Shown here: in pieces, positions 9,910 to 23,600 of the stretch
Position numbering within the stretch: position 1 is the first letter of the stretch
Layout of the letters: every line of letters begins with the position of its first letter
Assembly (NCBI GenBank): GCA_003255065.1
Contig: QAOA01007267.1
Location: 86,303 to 150,302 of the forward strand
From: Cercis canadensis
Taxonomy: Eukaryota > Streptophyta > Magnoliopsida > Fabales > Fabaceae
Length of the DNA: 64,000 nt
Direction of reading: 5' to 3'
Made by a program: the position numbers and the translations under genes
Notes under the pieces: generated by a model
Seen by the model: only the letters and a program-made list of their open reading frames with translations
Database searches by the model: none
What the model was told of the DNA's origin: nothing

Positions 9910-12900
9910 ATTTGAGCAGGATTCGGTGCTCCCAGCTAATCTGTTTTCTTCTTCTTTTTTAACCCTTTCATCTTTTGGGTCTTGTTCTGTCTAGAAAATT
10001 GGTCTATGGGAAAGATTTCATCTTTTTTACTATTTTTCCCGTACGATTATTAGGATGAGAAACAGAGAGAAATTGTAATATTACGGGCTTTTATTTTAGA
10101 ATTTTCTGACCCAAAGTTTGTGATTGTGTGACTCCTTTGTAATGTGGAAGAAAAATAAAAAAGAAGAAGTTTTTAGTTATTTTCTTTTGTATATTCTTTT
10201 AGTTCTCCTATTTTTCTCTGTTTCTTTTGTTTTTTTCTCTAAAACTCTTCTCTTCCTCATCTTGAGGAGTTTATGTCAGATGACTCTGGCAAGGTAATTT
10301 GTTAACTATTGTTGATGGTGACTAGATGTAGGCCCAAATCATTTCTATAAGAGTTATGTTTTTTTACGCTGTAAGTTTGTCTATTGCAATATGCAGGCCA
10401 ACATACGAAATTCCCTGCTAATGGAGGGAGCAATTTGTCTATAATTGATCATGGTTTATGGAATTAAATTACCCATAATGAGCAATTAATATTGCCAATC
10501 AATAAATTCATTATATTGTAAGTTGGGTTCACCGAACCACAACGATTAATTTGTGTATAGCAATTTGTCAATCAATTATTAATTAACTATGATGAACAAT
10601 ATTGACAGTGGCAGGGAAATAATCTTCTAAACAACCAACTCTTGTGATGCCTGTGTGGTATATCTCCTTTGGGGTAACGAATATTCCATCTGATGTAATA
10701 TACAACTTGTGATCTACCAAGCTTGTATTTGCCACCGTGCAAGCCTAAAAGGGAAGCTTCATATTTGGCACCGTTTGATTGTTATGTGGGGTACCCGAAA
10801 AAGCGACCTAAAAAAATCTGAAATTGCCAGGGTTGATTAGAACCATCAGTCATCAGCCATCAGCCAAGTGGGTGGTATGTTTTTGGATCAACTCCTCTAA
10901 TTGTTTTGAGGAATGGAGCCTAGTGACCAAATTGGAACAATCACTATCTGGGCAAGCACCATTGGTGGTCAAAGGTCATTGTGGTAGCCTTGAGATGCAT
11001 TTTGAGTTTTCAGACTAGGAGGTTTCGTATGAACATAATCTTGACTCATCACCAAGATTCAATGAATGCGTAGAACATGAAAGATTCAGCAACCAGTGGT
11101 GAGCTTTTTGGGTTGATGATAGAAATCAAGACCTTTTCTGCCTTTCAAAGTGCGAATTCTCCACTTGCAAAAGCATATAAGAATTTAGAACCAAGCAGAG
11201 GGTAGAGGGAGTATATCTACATTCTACAGCATTGAGCACTAGGCACTTGACCAAGACCTTTCACATGCACTGTGTGCTCGTTCACTACCACAAAACATAA
11301 TGCGTCAACGCTCCGGGAATTGATGTTTCCAACTTTTGAGCTTTCTCCGTGATTGTGATGTTGGGTGTTGCCTTTGTGTTCCTTGTCGGTGAGGGAATTT
11401 TATGTCTTCTTTCCATACTTTTGCTATCCACAACCTTCTATATGATCTTCTATTATTTAATCTAATGCTTTTAGGGGTTTTGGTTTTGGATCAGTTAGTG
11501 TAAAGCATTAAGCATATGATCAAACTAATAATATATTATATTATATGTACGATGCTCTCCCATAGGAAGATGTCTATGTCAGCATTGACAACAAAATTGA
11601 GAGTGCATGTGAATGAAACTTCCTTACACAATGTAATTAACAAAACATTGAAACAGCTTCTCAATGTTTGGACAAATTCAAGTAACAAATCTGGTAGCCA
11701 ATTTGACCAATCCACAAACAAATGCCCACGTGAAGAGAAACTGTATAAAACCAAGCTATGACTGCTTCAATTATTCAGTTTCATTAAATTATTAGAAAAA
11801 GAAAATATAGCATGCTTCACGTTTTAAATTCGTATTAGATGCTTCAGCTCATAGATATCAATTATTGGCTTTAAATTCGCTTGAGAGCAATTCTAGTTGT
11901 ATATTTTTTTTAAATACATAATATGTAACTTTTTCTTTTAAAATTTATATAGAACTACTTTTATTATTTTTTACATTAAAAATTTCAATTACTTGTATTA
12001 TTATTTTTGTTGAAATGGATGCCATGAAATTTATAATAAAAAGATAGGTTAAATTTCTGGTGTAATCTATAAATTTTCATTAAAAATATGAGAATCTTAA
12101 TAAGAGCCATTTTGTTAGTCACGTACAAATGAATAAGACATGGAGGTAATATACAACGGCAGCTTCAATTATTATCTCAGTTGGGAACGGAACAGTTTCA
12201 ATTACGTCACCCTCACCCCATCAGTCGTTACAGGGAACCTCCCCATAATTTGTTTCTTCTTCTTGTTCTTTATTGCTTTTATATTTCTTCTGCCAATTGA
12301 TTATACTGTTAAAGTTTTGGTCAATCATGTCTCCAAGGAGATACTTAGTAGTTGAGGACTCGATATCAAGTTCAAATTCTACCAAGAGTGAATCGGTGAG
12401 ATTTAAAAAAAAAAAAAAAAATAGGCTATCCTTAGCCTCCAATGAACCCAAAAGAAATTTGATCAATGATTTAATAATCCTCTTACAACTTTCTTAGTCA
12501 ATATCTATCTTTTGGGAGGAAATTTAATGTGGTGTTTTGGTCAAATTAGAACAAGATAAAGATAAGCATAACATGCATATTTCAAAATTCTTTTTTTTTT
12601 TTTACTCTTTTTCTCCCTGTTTTCTTCTTCTGCCTTATCTTTGGGTCCTATATGCTATATTATCAGCAATTGACAATTCAGAACACCCACCTTAGAATCT
12701 TAGATCAGCACCATCTTTACTTTAATTTTGATAATCTAAAAATTTTCTTTGCCCCTTTCTTTTTAACTCGAAAGAATGTGATAGTTGAAGTACCTGTTAT
12801 TTCTTAATTTAACAATCTCTTTTTCTTCTTAATGCGGGGTGAGTCATTTGTGAATGTGGTGTACAAAACAAAAGTCTCTATCTGAAACTTAATTTGATTT

Positions 12901-13174
12901 ACAACATAAAAAATGCCGGAAGACTCCCAAAACTCTAGTGTAAATGTTACACAGGCTTACAGCCATACAAGCCAGCAAGGGGGGCTTTGCAAGAAAACGG
13001 GTAGGTAGCAATTCAAAGAAATATACACTATAATAATATACTTTTCTTGATTAGAAAACATCAACTCCAGCATCACAGGAAAGCTAGACAACCTCAATGA
13101 AACATGCTTTGGAGTGACAATTCCAGAAAATTGATTCAATTAGTACAAGTAATAAACTTTTGACATGTCAGGCT
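9910..13174. other. Intergenic, no convincing gene
   Basis: AT-rich with poly-A and poly-T runs. A less AT-rich patch at about 10800-11300 holds a 64-codon frame that I could not match to a family. Two overlapping frames at 12140-12500 look like chance. No transposon ends were found. Confidence 0.5.
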
Positions 13175-14422
13175 TCAAAAGAAATGGAACAAGAAGAGCA
13201 AGAAACCAGCAGAGGCCATTAGAATCATAGAGTGAGGAGCAGGCACCTGACCATTGCTAGAAGGGGCAGGAGCATCAGCTGAGACAACAGTACTGCAGTC
13301 AAGACCTTCCTTCCCTTCTTTGCATTCATTAGCAAAGAGGCCAGGTGGGTATTTGCCATAGAGGTTTATGTAGCTAAACATAACCGAAGCGCAATCAGTT
13401 TGCATGTCGTCGATCTGTTCAGCGACGGGGCAAGCAAATTGCTTGAAAGCCTCACAGCAAACTTTGGCTGGGTATTGGGGTCCCTTGCACTGGCTTGTGA
13501 GGATTGTGTAGTTCATGTGCTCAAAGTCGACTCCGCAAGCTGCAGAATTTCCGATAAAAAATCTTTCACCCATTCACTCAATCATATTGACATTAGAAAC
13601 AGAAAAAGAATCAATGAAATATTTCACTTTCACATTCTCACACATCTTTACGATATTCAGATTCTCCATAGCCTTTCCGTTTACAATGGATATAGAAAAT
13701 GTATAAGTACATGCCACCCAAAAGAAAAAACCGAATAGGAAAAGTTTTTTTTTTCTTCTCTAGATTCTCCATTTCTGTTTAATAGCTTCCTCTTTCAAGC
13801 CATTGATTTTTTTCTTTCTGGCAGGCACCTTATGAATTATTATGACATATCTAAGGAAAAATACACTCCTGAACGAAGGATGATGCTTAGGCATTGCCCA
13901 ATACTAAGAAACTAAGTTTATTCTAAAGCCAGAAATGGAGAATTATCATGCAAAAATCAAATTTACAATTGAAAGGACAACATGACAAGGTTTTACAGAA
14001 CCAGTAAAATTTCAGGTAAGTTATTATGTTATGACAAATTGTTTCCATTTGAATCGAGAGAAAACCAATGTGATGCACAAAAGTCATGGAAAAATGTCAG
14101 GATGTAAATACAAGCAAGAGAAACATAAAAGAAAGAGAGAGGAAGGAATGGAAGAGTTACATTTCTTAGCTTGAAGAAGAGAACGGCCGGTGGATCCCCC
14201 AAAGGCAAATATGTCATCTGTCAACAGAAACTCAACGAAATCAGACAAATAAAGAATTACCAATATCAAAAGTGAATGTGATTCCACAATTTATTGAAAA
14301 AGGAAGCAACTTTAAGGAAAACAATGGAAAAGGGTATTACCAGAAATGAAAGGGGCAGCAGAGGCCAAGGTGGTGAGAAGGAACAAATACAGAAAGCAAG
14401 AGAAGTAGGCATTTGAACCCAT
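13175..14422 (-). CDS. LLG: LORELEI-like GPI-anchored protein (LLG)
   Basis: Exons, in transcription order: 14341-14422, 14161-14217, 13175-13539, giving 167 aa, the usual length for this family. Signal peptide (MGSNAYFSCFLYLFLLTTLA), then DDIFAFGGSTGRSLLQ and the LLG core with FEHMNYTILTSQCKGP and FSYINLYGKYPPGLFANEC. The mature part has eight cysteines. A small-residue region (DAPAPSSNG) and a hydrophobic tail (FLLFLFHFF) fit a GPI signal. LLG proteins act at the plasma membrane as chaperones and co-receptors for FERONIA-type CrRLK1L kinases that sense RALF peptides. Splice phases agree at both junctions. Whether it matches LLG1 or LLG2/3 needs a tree; by position I favour LLG2/3. Confidence 0.95.
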
Positions 14423-14590
14423 TTTCTCTGATGGAATTTTATATGGGTTTGTTGAAAACCGACTGGTGGAGGGGCCGATATCCGCTTTGGGACAGTCGGG
14501 TCACTCTCACCTCCTTTTTTCCCCTTTGATGGGTCTGTTTCTCTCTGGTCTTTTGTGTTTCGAGAGGGAAATAGAGAAAGAGAGAGGTGC

Positions 14591-14620
14591 AGAGAAGAGA
14601 AGAGAAGAGAAGAGAGAGGG
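14591..14620. repeat. (AGAGA)n microsatellite in the LLG 5' region
   Basis: A run of AGAAG/AGAGA units, reading CT-rich on the LLG coding strand, about 170 bp upstream of the LLG start. Confidence 0.7.
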
Positions 14621-14979
14621 AGACATTGCAGGAATAGTAGAGGGTAACGAGCGTGTTGTCGGGTTGGCAAAGTACCAATGGCTCTCCGCGCGTTCTCTTT
14701 CGGCTTTGGAGTTTGGATAGCTATTGTTATTTTTTGTTTTTTTAAAAGAAATACTTGTATATTGAATTCCCTTCACTTCGAAAAAGTTCCTAGCAAGTAG
14801 CAAGGGACATTTGAAGGGTCGATTGTCATCAAATGAGCAATGAAGACATCTTGCTCTATCACATCTCAATGCATGCAGAGTTCCTTTCAAACACTTGAAA
14901 AATGAAGACATCTTGTTTCCCAGTACCGTTTCAAACACTTGAAAAATGAAATCGTTTTAAAAATGTCATGAAAACGAAA

Positions 14980-15780
14980 GATTTTTTAAAAAAATGTTTC
15001 AAATAATTTTAAGAATTTTTTTTTAATTTTAAAAAATTATAACATAATAATATTAATAGAGATATATAAAATTAAATAATATAATATTAAATAATTATAT
15101 TTTTAATCAAATAACATTAATATAATTAATGTTTATAAATTTTAATAATATTTGACATACATAAAATTTATGTAAAATATATATTATACTCTAAATCTCA
15201 AATTATATAATATATATTATACTTTAAGTTTTAAATATTTTTAAGTAATAATTTTTTTAATTTTAAAAGATTTTAATGTAATAATAATGATAAAATTATA
15301 TAGTATAATGTTAAATAATTATTTTTTCCCCAAAACACAGTCGTTTTGGCTGCAAACTGTTTCTCTTCCTCTGCGAACGTTTCTGTCTTTTCCCACTGCG
15401 AGTGTTTCTCTCTCTTCCTCTGTGATCTGTTTCTCTCTCCTCCCTGCAATCTTTTTCTTTCTCTTCTGCTGTGATATCTTTCTCTCTCTTCCTCTGCGAT
15501 TTCTCTCCCTCCCTCCCTCTATCCCTCGATTCTTGATTCGTTCAGAAACGGAGCAAAATTTCTTCATTTCAGTCGAAATTACTCGATACCATAACATTTC
15601 GATCGAAGCAGTGAAATTTTCATATTTGATTGGCGTTTCGTGTCGGTCTCCCACGAAATTTAGTTCCTTGCCTTCCATATAAACGAAGTGAAGATAATGA
15701 AGACAATATAAAATACTAATTTATTTTATTTTCAAATTTTGAATTGTTAAAAATAGAAAAAAAAAAAAAAGATTNAAAAA
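14980..15780. other. AT-rich stretch followed by a pyrimidine-rich tract
   Basis: 14980-15330 is almost pure A/T. 15360-15520 is pyrimidine-rich with repeated TTTCTCTCTCTTCCTCTG-like units interleaved with CTGCGA or CTGTGA. The long frame through it is a composition artefact. An N at 15775 stands between two long A runs. Confidence 0.5.
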
Positions 15781-16301
15781 AAAAAAAAAAAAAAAAGATT
15801 ATATTTTTGGAATGAGAAATCTAATTACTAGAGGCATGTTCCTTTATAAGGCCAACACAAAAAGAGGTGTATACATTTTTTTCTTTCGAATCTTTACATG
15901 AGCTCTAAGTTGCAAGCATTAAATATTGTCATCGTTAAGATGAAACAGAAAATCAAGGAAGATGACGAAAGATACTCCAAAATAAAAGTAGCCAAAAAAG
16001 AGATACATGATGAAAGTATTTTATGAATTGCTGAATTACATTTATGGTACAGTTCTAAACAAATGTTGTAAAGGTAAGGAGGAACTTGTAAGTGATATTT
16101 TGAATGGAAATTGAAGATTTCAAACCTATCTCAGAATTGGATGTAGAAAAATTTACAAGATTCCTGCCATACATAACCCCATCGACTATTGCCGTGATTT
16201 CCTTTCATTCTTTCTATATTTACAGGGTTAACGATGTCCTCATTTCCAAAATTGCAAGAGGGGTTACTGCATAAGTTGGCAGAGCAAACTAGATTAGCTC
16301 T

Positions 16302-19300
16302 TTAACGGATGTTATTGGTATGCCTTGCTTTCCGGGTTATGGACCTTCCCATTCGAAGGCGCCGAGTTGTGAGTGCTTCTAACAGATTTGCTAAAGCATC
16401 TTCTACTGCCTCAGCCTGTTTGTCCAAGCCAAAGCTACTAAATTGTGGAAGATCTTGGAGCTCTGACAGCAGGCCAACTCCTGCTGCTGCCGTACAGGTA
16501 CGATCCCAGGATGGTTGTGGCCTGCCATTCAATTAGCATAAATGGCCATGAATTGAATAAAATAATAAAGATTCTGCAGCAGAAATAGGAGAGCAAGAAG
16601 AGGGGAAATTTTTTTGAAAAAAAAAATAAGCTGCCGTCAGAGATCCAGCAGCAGAGGTTTAAGTTATTTTCACTTTCTCACCTAAGTTTATGCATGGCAG
16701 AAGCCCCAGGAGCCAGTGATATACAAGGAAGGTCCTCATCTCCCCAAACTGACTTTGCTTGGTCCTGTTAAAGAAATCACTCACACCAATGAGCTACAAC
16801 TCAGCATAGAGAAAGCAATCGCTTAAAGAGATATTTCAGTTTGAATCAATTCATTAAGTCGAAAAACTTAATGCATATGTCTCTGGATGGTCCAATGGAG
16901 CTTTCGGAACAAATGAATCCTATGCTCCATCTATGCCTTATCTACTCAAAAATCCAGGATTTTTTTCTTCTCTGAGATAGAGATCTCTCTATAGGCAGAG
17001 CCATTATATTGAAATGGGATTAAAATATCATAGCATAATCTACATCTAGATCCTAATAAGATTTCAAAAATAAAATGGGATTTAAATATGGTTGAACAAG
17101 GTGACTGTTTTCTTAGTTTGATAAATTTGAAAGGCATAACTCTATCAAATTTCAATATGCAGAACTATTGAACCATAACCAGAGGTCTGAACCTTTGCAG
17201 TTTCTAAGCCTAAGTCCTTAACCAAATGTTTAACTCTTTCCTTTACATCCACCTTCATTGAACAAAAGGAATAATACAGCTGAGTAGACATTACCTGAAG
17301 ACGTTTGAACATTGCTCCTGAATTGCTCCACGTTCCATCAAGCAAAATAAAATTCAGAGTTTTATCTTCTTTTGTCTGCTTAAGAATTAAAATCAAAATT
17401 ACTACGACCTCCTTGGATTAGATTGAGAAACAGGTAATTCCATATCAAAAATCTTGAAGGAACAAAAACAAATCATTTGCAATTAGTTACAAGATACATT
17501 AATATTTAGGCATCAACACGAAATAGAAAAGATAATCACTTTACATGGTAATGCCACAAGTTGTAACTGCAATGCCATTGCCAATGTTCAAGTGGAAAAC
17601 CAAAACCAAGAAGTTAAAGAAAATTATGATTTTAATTTCTTAAAAGTAGCTGCTGTTTTTGCATAGGTGGGTCAACATTGAATGTTCACAGTTAAATGAA
17701 AAGAAATTTGACCAGACTCGGTGTATCCTGCTTCGTGGCACATATGCACAAGCTTGCTGGCACAGATATAATTGCTACTAGTATTAGTAAATCAACAGAG
17801 AAATAGAGCAATCAACATAATGTCAAAAATATAGAACCTTTGCTTCTGTGAGTTCAAAATTTGCCACAGGCTCCAGACCAAATGCATCCTCAACTGATTT
17901 TAAAACTGCACTCTTGTTGGGATAAAGGCACCAGACTTTGCCTTTTCCTGAATATGAATACCAGGTTTCTAAATAAGAGACAGAGACCATGTAGACAAGG
18001 TGCCCATCACATGACAAGGTAAAGCAACTAAGTATATCATGTACTTTTATATACAAAAGAATGCCAAGAGTCGAGTTATACACACTATCATCGTAAGAAA
18101 CCATTTAGATAGGAAACAGTATTATCCATTCATAATTTCTATAGAATATATGTTTCAGCGAGCATGTCTGAAGTTGCAGGGTTTTATTATATTAAACCCT
18201 CCAAGAAATAACATTAGAAATTCTGGATGCTTTTTCATGAGTTCCACTCTTGCAGCTTAATAAGAAATTAAATAGCTAACACAGGCACCAATAATTACTA
18301 TCAATTGAGAGACCTGCCAGTTTAAATGAATTCCACATGATTTCTTCTTGTTCAGCAATGCCAAATAGGCACAAAGTTGCAGCTTCAACACCAAATACTT
18401 GCCACAACAGCTTTCCTGTGTTGTTTTGTCGTAAGAAATCCTGCAAATGATGACTAACAGGTAAATGTTCTCTGATAGATGGATAAAGCACAAAAGAGAA
18501 CTGTTAGAAAATGACCATATATATCAAAACCTTTGGATGCATGTACAACCAAAATCTTATTCCAGGCCACAAAGAGCAGGATGTGACTTTTGAACACATA
18601 CAATCCTCCTCCATAGGAAGCCAGCACTGCATAACTTAATAAACATTCTGTAAGGTTAAAAAGCAAAAACAGAGATATGATGCTTGATGCAGCATCAATG
18701 TCTTGTTCTGACCACTTTCTTTCCTGAAGACTACAAACATTGATCAAGTGATAAAAACAAAAAAATAACTGGAAACCTTCTGACAAAGGTAACCCCTGCT
18801 TCCAAGCAAGCGACATGCTATTTGTCGAGCTGCATAAAATTGTAGCTTCTTTTCTGAATCACCTAAAGCTTGATATGTTGCTCGGTGTTTTTTATCTTCT
18901 TCAAGTCTAAATTGTCCCTGAATTTAAACAGAACACCAACAAATAAGAGGTTGGCCACAAAAGGATTCATATTGAATGAAGAGAACCTATTAGTGAATGA
19001 AAAGGAAACACACCACTGGAAAATCTATTTGATTTACCCTCACTACAAACACCCACCAGATAGTAACAGATAAACTGAGTATGCTAAATACTCCATGTTT
19101 GAAAGTTTTAAAAGATTCATACGCAGTCAGGGCCTGACCAACTACACCCATCCCATACTTTGAGAGACTCAGTTGCTGAAAACATTAGAATAGACCGGCC
19201 AGCAATTTTATTTTGTTCCTGATATAAAGACATCTCACCTGCAAATACGAAGACTGCGATTTTCTCTTTCCTGACAGATTATTTTCTTCTTTGTTTTTAA

Positions 19301-19718
19301 TTATAGAAAATCACATCAAATAGAAATGAAGAGTACCAGCAAGGTAAAAAGAAAAAGAAAATGAAGTGAAAGGGCTTAACTGCAATACCTGCAGCTTTCC
19401 ACCATTACCGCCAAAGTTCATCTGGTCATCAACGTCTCTCTCCAACAGCTTTAAATCCTCAACAATTTCCGCGACAATGTTTGGTATGGGGGAGTTGGTG
19501 CCCCAACCCTGCCATTCCTGCAATGTGATAGTCCCTTCAGTAGCGTCCCCCATGTGAGCCTCTCTTGGTGTTGGTGGGGAGTGAGAAGCAGAATTGTAGA
19601 AGGTGCCGGTGCACAAGGTTCTTTCTGGTCGCCGCTGAAGATGGGTTTTCCTCCACAATCGGTGTTTTGGGAGCAATAGCAACGCCCTTGTTGTGCTTGC
19701 CCAACTAGTCGATACCAT
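16302..19718 (-). CDS. DTW-domain protein, probable tRNA-uridine aminocarboxypropyltransferase
   Basis: Eight exons, in transcription order: 19389-19718, 18777-18917, 18531-18626, 18314-18440, 17838-17947, 17295-17375, 16682-16764, 16302-16521; total 395 aa with phase kept at every junction. The first 45 residues are basic and Ser/Thr-rich, like an organelle-targeting peptide. Then come a Zn-ligand-like CQKCWLP and ...CSLWPG region, WCLYPNKSAVL, the signature LLDGTW (DTW box), and LRPQPSWDRTCTAAA near the C-terminus. DTW/TAPT proteins transfer the 3-amino-3-carboxypropyl group of S-adenosylmethionine to a tRNA uridine (acp3U). The start could lie elsewhere because the N-terminus is poorly conserved. 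It is divergent from the thioredoxin pseudogene. Confidence 0.88.
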
Positions 19719-20073
19719 GGTTGCACTGTCTTCCGATGGTTGTTTCGGCCTGTCATTTTAGCATTCCCCGCGGATGACCATGCTGCCCTGGCCCAATTAG
19801 CATTGGGTTGGGCTTATATGGAGTAAACCAATGACTAGGAAACTGAAAAATGGAAAAGAGGACAAACATAAAAAAAGAAGAAGAAATTTGCATGGAATCA
19901 AAATAAATAAATATATAGTTTGATGGTTGGTTTTATAATTATATGATTCCATGCTGTGAGACGAAGTAGACACCACTAGCCATCTAACTGATATGCTTTT
20001 CTGCTCACAAACTAACCTACCTCTTTTCAACCACACGCACAATCTAAATCTAAACAATAAATCAAATTTTCAC

Positions 20074-20659
20074 ATGAATCTATTGCCCTTTCTTCCATTG
20101 CCAAACCCTGGGTGTCACTGTCCCTGCAGACGGCGTCGTTTTGGCCCTCCGTCCATCTCAAGTATTTCCATGAATATGAATATGGTGGTGTTTCCAGGAT
20201 TAAGTGTTCCCCACAAACAGGACACATTATTTGCCAAGCCCAGCAGCAGGAGACAGTCATTGATAGTAAGTTGTAATCTTCTCTATTACTATTCTGTCCC
20301 TGGCTGGTTAAGGGAATTTTGATAAATTTAACTACACTCAATTTAAGCATAGGAATAGGGTTGTGTTGTTGTTGTGATTTGGTTTGGGTGTTGAATTGCA
20401 GTTCCTAGTGTGAGTGATGCCACGTGGCAACCACTAGTGCTATAAAGGCAGAAGGCCCAGTGCTGGCTGAGTTTTGGGCTTCTTGGTGTGGGCCGTGCCG
20501 TAATTTTGGCGAAGTATCAGAGCAATTCTCTGAGAAACTCGAGTGCTTTAATTTAAAGTCAATATTGATGAGAGTCCCTCAACAGTGCTCATCTTCTTAA
20601 ATGGTGTCAACTCTGTCCCCAAAACTACACTAATCACCACCATTCAAAAATTCTTATAA
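20074..20659 (+). pseudogene. Decayed m-type thioredoxin gene
   Basis: The first exon (20074 to about 20265) encodes a basic, Pro/Ser-rich leader like a plastid transit peptide and ends at a GTAAGT donor. After TTGCAG (20401) the thioredoxin part begins: SDATWQPLVL, then a frame change with an in-frame TAA, then AEGPVLAEFWASWCGPCRNF with the intact WCGPC active site. Further on, NIDESPS joins TVLIFLNGVNSVPKTTL and ends IQKFL-stop. Relative to m-type thioredoxins, the segment between NIDESPS and TVLIF (about ten residues, including the cis-Pro region) and a few residues after NGV are missing. The junction of the two exons is also out of phase. The retained intron says it was a duplicated gene, not a retrocopy. 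Confidence 0.85.
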
Positions 20660-23600
20660 GCTATATTCTACTTTCTTTATGTAACATTCCACATTTTCTT
20701 TTACCTAAATCTATCATTGCCAAACCCTTCTCTTTCAATTTCCTTTCAACATCAATCTTAAATAATTCAGAAAGCAACTTGGCAGATTTTTGACTGGTTA
20801 CCCAACTTTGAACTCCTTCTATTCAATTTTGACCACAAATAAGGTAGGCTAACATTTTTCTTTTTTCCTATTCTAAAATAGTTGAAATCAAAACTCATTT
20901 TCAATGGGAATTTGAGGTTATAAGAGAGGTAATTAATTATAATGTGTTAAAAATTTGAAAGTGTTATGCCTTGCTATCTTGTGCCCAACAGTTATTAATC
21001 TATCATGGTGTGGATATATGTATAAAAGTAATGGCATATTTTGACGATAAAAAAAAAAAAAAGGAGAGATTAATAAAATTTTAATTGCCTCCAATATTTT
21101 AAGAATTCTTAGTTGTTTCATGCAAGTAAATAAAAGAGCATAAATGTTTTTCTTTTTCTTTCTTAATTTTTTACTTAAAATTGGAAACAAGTGTACTTAA
21201 GTGGGCCTCTTACTAATTATATTCTATGTGGTGAATGGTATTCAAACAATTAAACTCTCATCCTAATCTTGACTTGTGGTGGTTCAGATAAGATGTACTT
21301 AAAAAGTGGGGTAGGTTTGGCTTAACCGTTTAACACATGATTAAGGTTGACTTTTGTAAAAATATATTATTTACCACTTTTTTTTTGTGGAGCTAGGAGG
21401 TTATTATCACTTTATTTTTATACCTGAAGGCTAGTAGTAACTAGCTAGCAATATATCGAGATTCAGTGAAAGCATTATTAGGAGAAGGAAAATTGTAATT
21501 ACTCTAATTTTCAAATGAGATTAGTCTCACGCCCAATTGAGTAAAGTGAATATACTCGTGGCATTAACAAAAAATAATAATTTATACATCTGAATTCTTT
21601 TTTTTTTTTTTAGTTTAAATGTTCATTCCTTAATATATTTAGATAAAAAAAATTAGCAATTTTTATCTAATGAAAAAAAAGAAGAAGAAAGACACTAGTA
21701 AAAAATTAGCAACTTTTCATAGATTAATGATGAAAAGTAAAAAAAAAGTAAAAGATTATGAAAGAGATCTAATTTCTCTGATTATATATTAGAAATATGT
21801 TGTTAATCTACTTAAACAGTTAAACAAGTTAATCGTCCAAATATAAGTATTTTTAGGCATGTTTAATTTAAGAAATATGTTAATAATAAAAAATAAACTT
21901 GTAAATCTTAAAAGTAAATTGTTTTTTTTCTAATCTAAATTAAAAAATCAGATTTTTATTTTACAACCATTACTTTATTAAAGCAAGTTTTGATTATCAA
22001 TGACGTGTTTACAACCCAATGAAGCAATAACCAATAAAGCAAGTTTTGCTTATCAATAACCACAGTGTTTGCTTCTTCATCTTTATCCTTAATAGACGTA
22101 TCATGTAGAGATCTTTTGTTTCCAAAAGAATAAATGAGAATGAGCTGGCCATACACATTAGAATGAAAGGATAGATGATAATAAATTAATATAGATATCA
22201 TGATTTCCACTCAATTTGTTTTCATATTATTTTACCTTTCCACTTTCATATATATATATATATATATATATGTTACCAGTTTACCACGTTGATGTTGATT
22301 TTTGTTCATTTCTGTGGACAGCTAAATTCATCTCAATGAGTAATCAATCCACTAATCAATATTATATTGTATTATATTTTATTTTATTTTATTGGACGGC
22401 AGGCATTTCATTTTCATTGGAATTAATTAATTATTTATTTTATTAGTGTGTGTATGAAAAAATCAAAGATAATTTATTATTTGTTTGAAGGAACAGACAA
22501 ATACATGTGTTATCATATAATATCACCTTTTGGTTACATAAATATCCATTGTTAAAAAAATTGAGCACACGCATGTTCATCTTGTCGATCGGAAGTTGTT
22601 AGAGCCTTTACCAATAGTTTTACGTACATAGTGTGAAGAGTTACAAAAGATTCACCCACTTTTGTTATCGTTCTAATTAAGAATATAATAATGTCTATAT
22701 ACCTATCTCTGGTCAATATATATAAAGCGTATGCATATTTAATAAGCACACACGTGAATCAAATGGTAAAAACAATATAGAAGTTTAAACCTAAATTTGT
22801 TTCTTATAGGAAGCATCGAAAGAAGGAGACGAGAAATGATAGAAAAGTTAGGGTTTATGTATTTACCACTTTATGATGTGTTTCATACTTAGCATGTATC
22901 AAAATTATTATCTTTTGCCACCTCAAACACGTGATTTTTTTTAATGATTATCATTCATTTTGTTTTTGGCCATGATCATGCATGTTTCTTTCCTTTATTA
23001 TATATGGAGTCTCAAATTTAATATTCTATTTCTTTTATTTATAATTCTGAGAGGAGCGAATATGTGTACGAGTGTATCAGAATTTCATGACTAAAGGGAA
23101 GGCATTTTCTTGATAAGATAGAATGTTAACCAAAACTGTATCAATGATTGTATTCTCATTGTGCAAATAATTATTTTCATGATTGAATCAACGAAATCTA
23201 GTGCGTATAGGCCTATGGGGCACGTATATAGAACTCAAGAGTTTCCATTTTTTTTTCTCAGTTTTAAGTCTCACGTTGGTTTTGATACCATGGAATATAA
23301 GATGTAGAAAAATACCTTTAAGAGAGTTAAAAAACAAAAGAAGGTATTTTCAAGAGACAAACTACGCAAGGAATCGCATTCCTCCTCCTCCTCCTCTCTT
23401 CTTCCTTGTCATTATCAAAAATGACAAGAAATTAAGATACTTTATGGTTTTCAATATCAAAAAGCAAAATCACATTGAAACCAGCCAGTAACTTGTTTTC
23501 TTTTCGTACAAGAGAAAGCGTGCAAGCCACATGTTCTAAAATCTATTAGCTGAGAATTTAATATATATGGCCCTTTTAGACAGAAGAAATCAGTATGATT

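Noticed and set aside
10824-11018. 64-codon frame in a less AT-rich patch
   Set aside because: Looks somewhat protein-like but matches no family I know, and the following sequence has no usable splice partner.
12140-12497. Overlapping frames on both strands
   Set aside because: Low-complexity hydrophobic and poly-Lys stretches from T and A runs.
15287-15682. 131-codon Ser/Leu/Phe-rich frame and its antisense partner
   Set aside because: Explained by the pyrimidine-rich tract; a composition artefact.
22250-22271. (TA)n run as a functional element
   Set aside because: Ordinary microsatellite, like those at 2620, 30126 and 58563.
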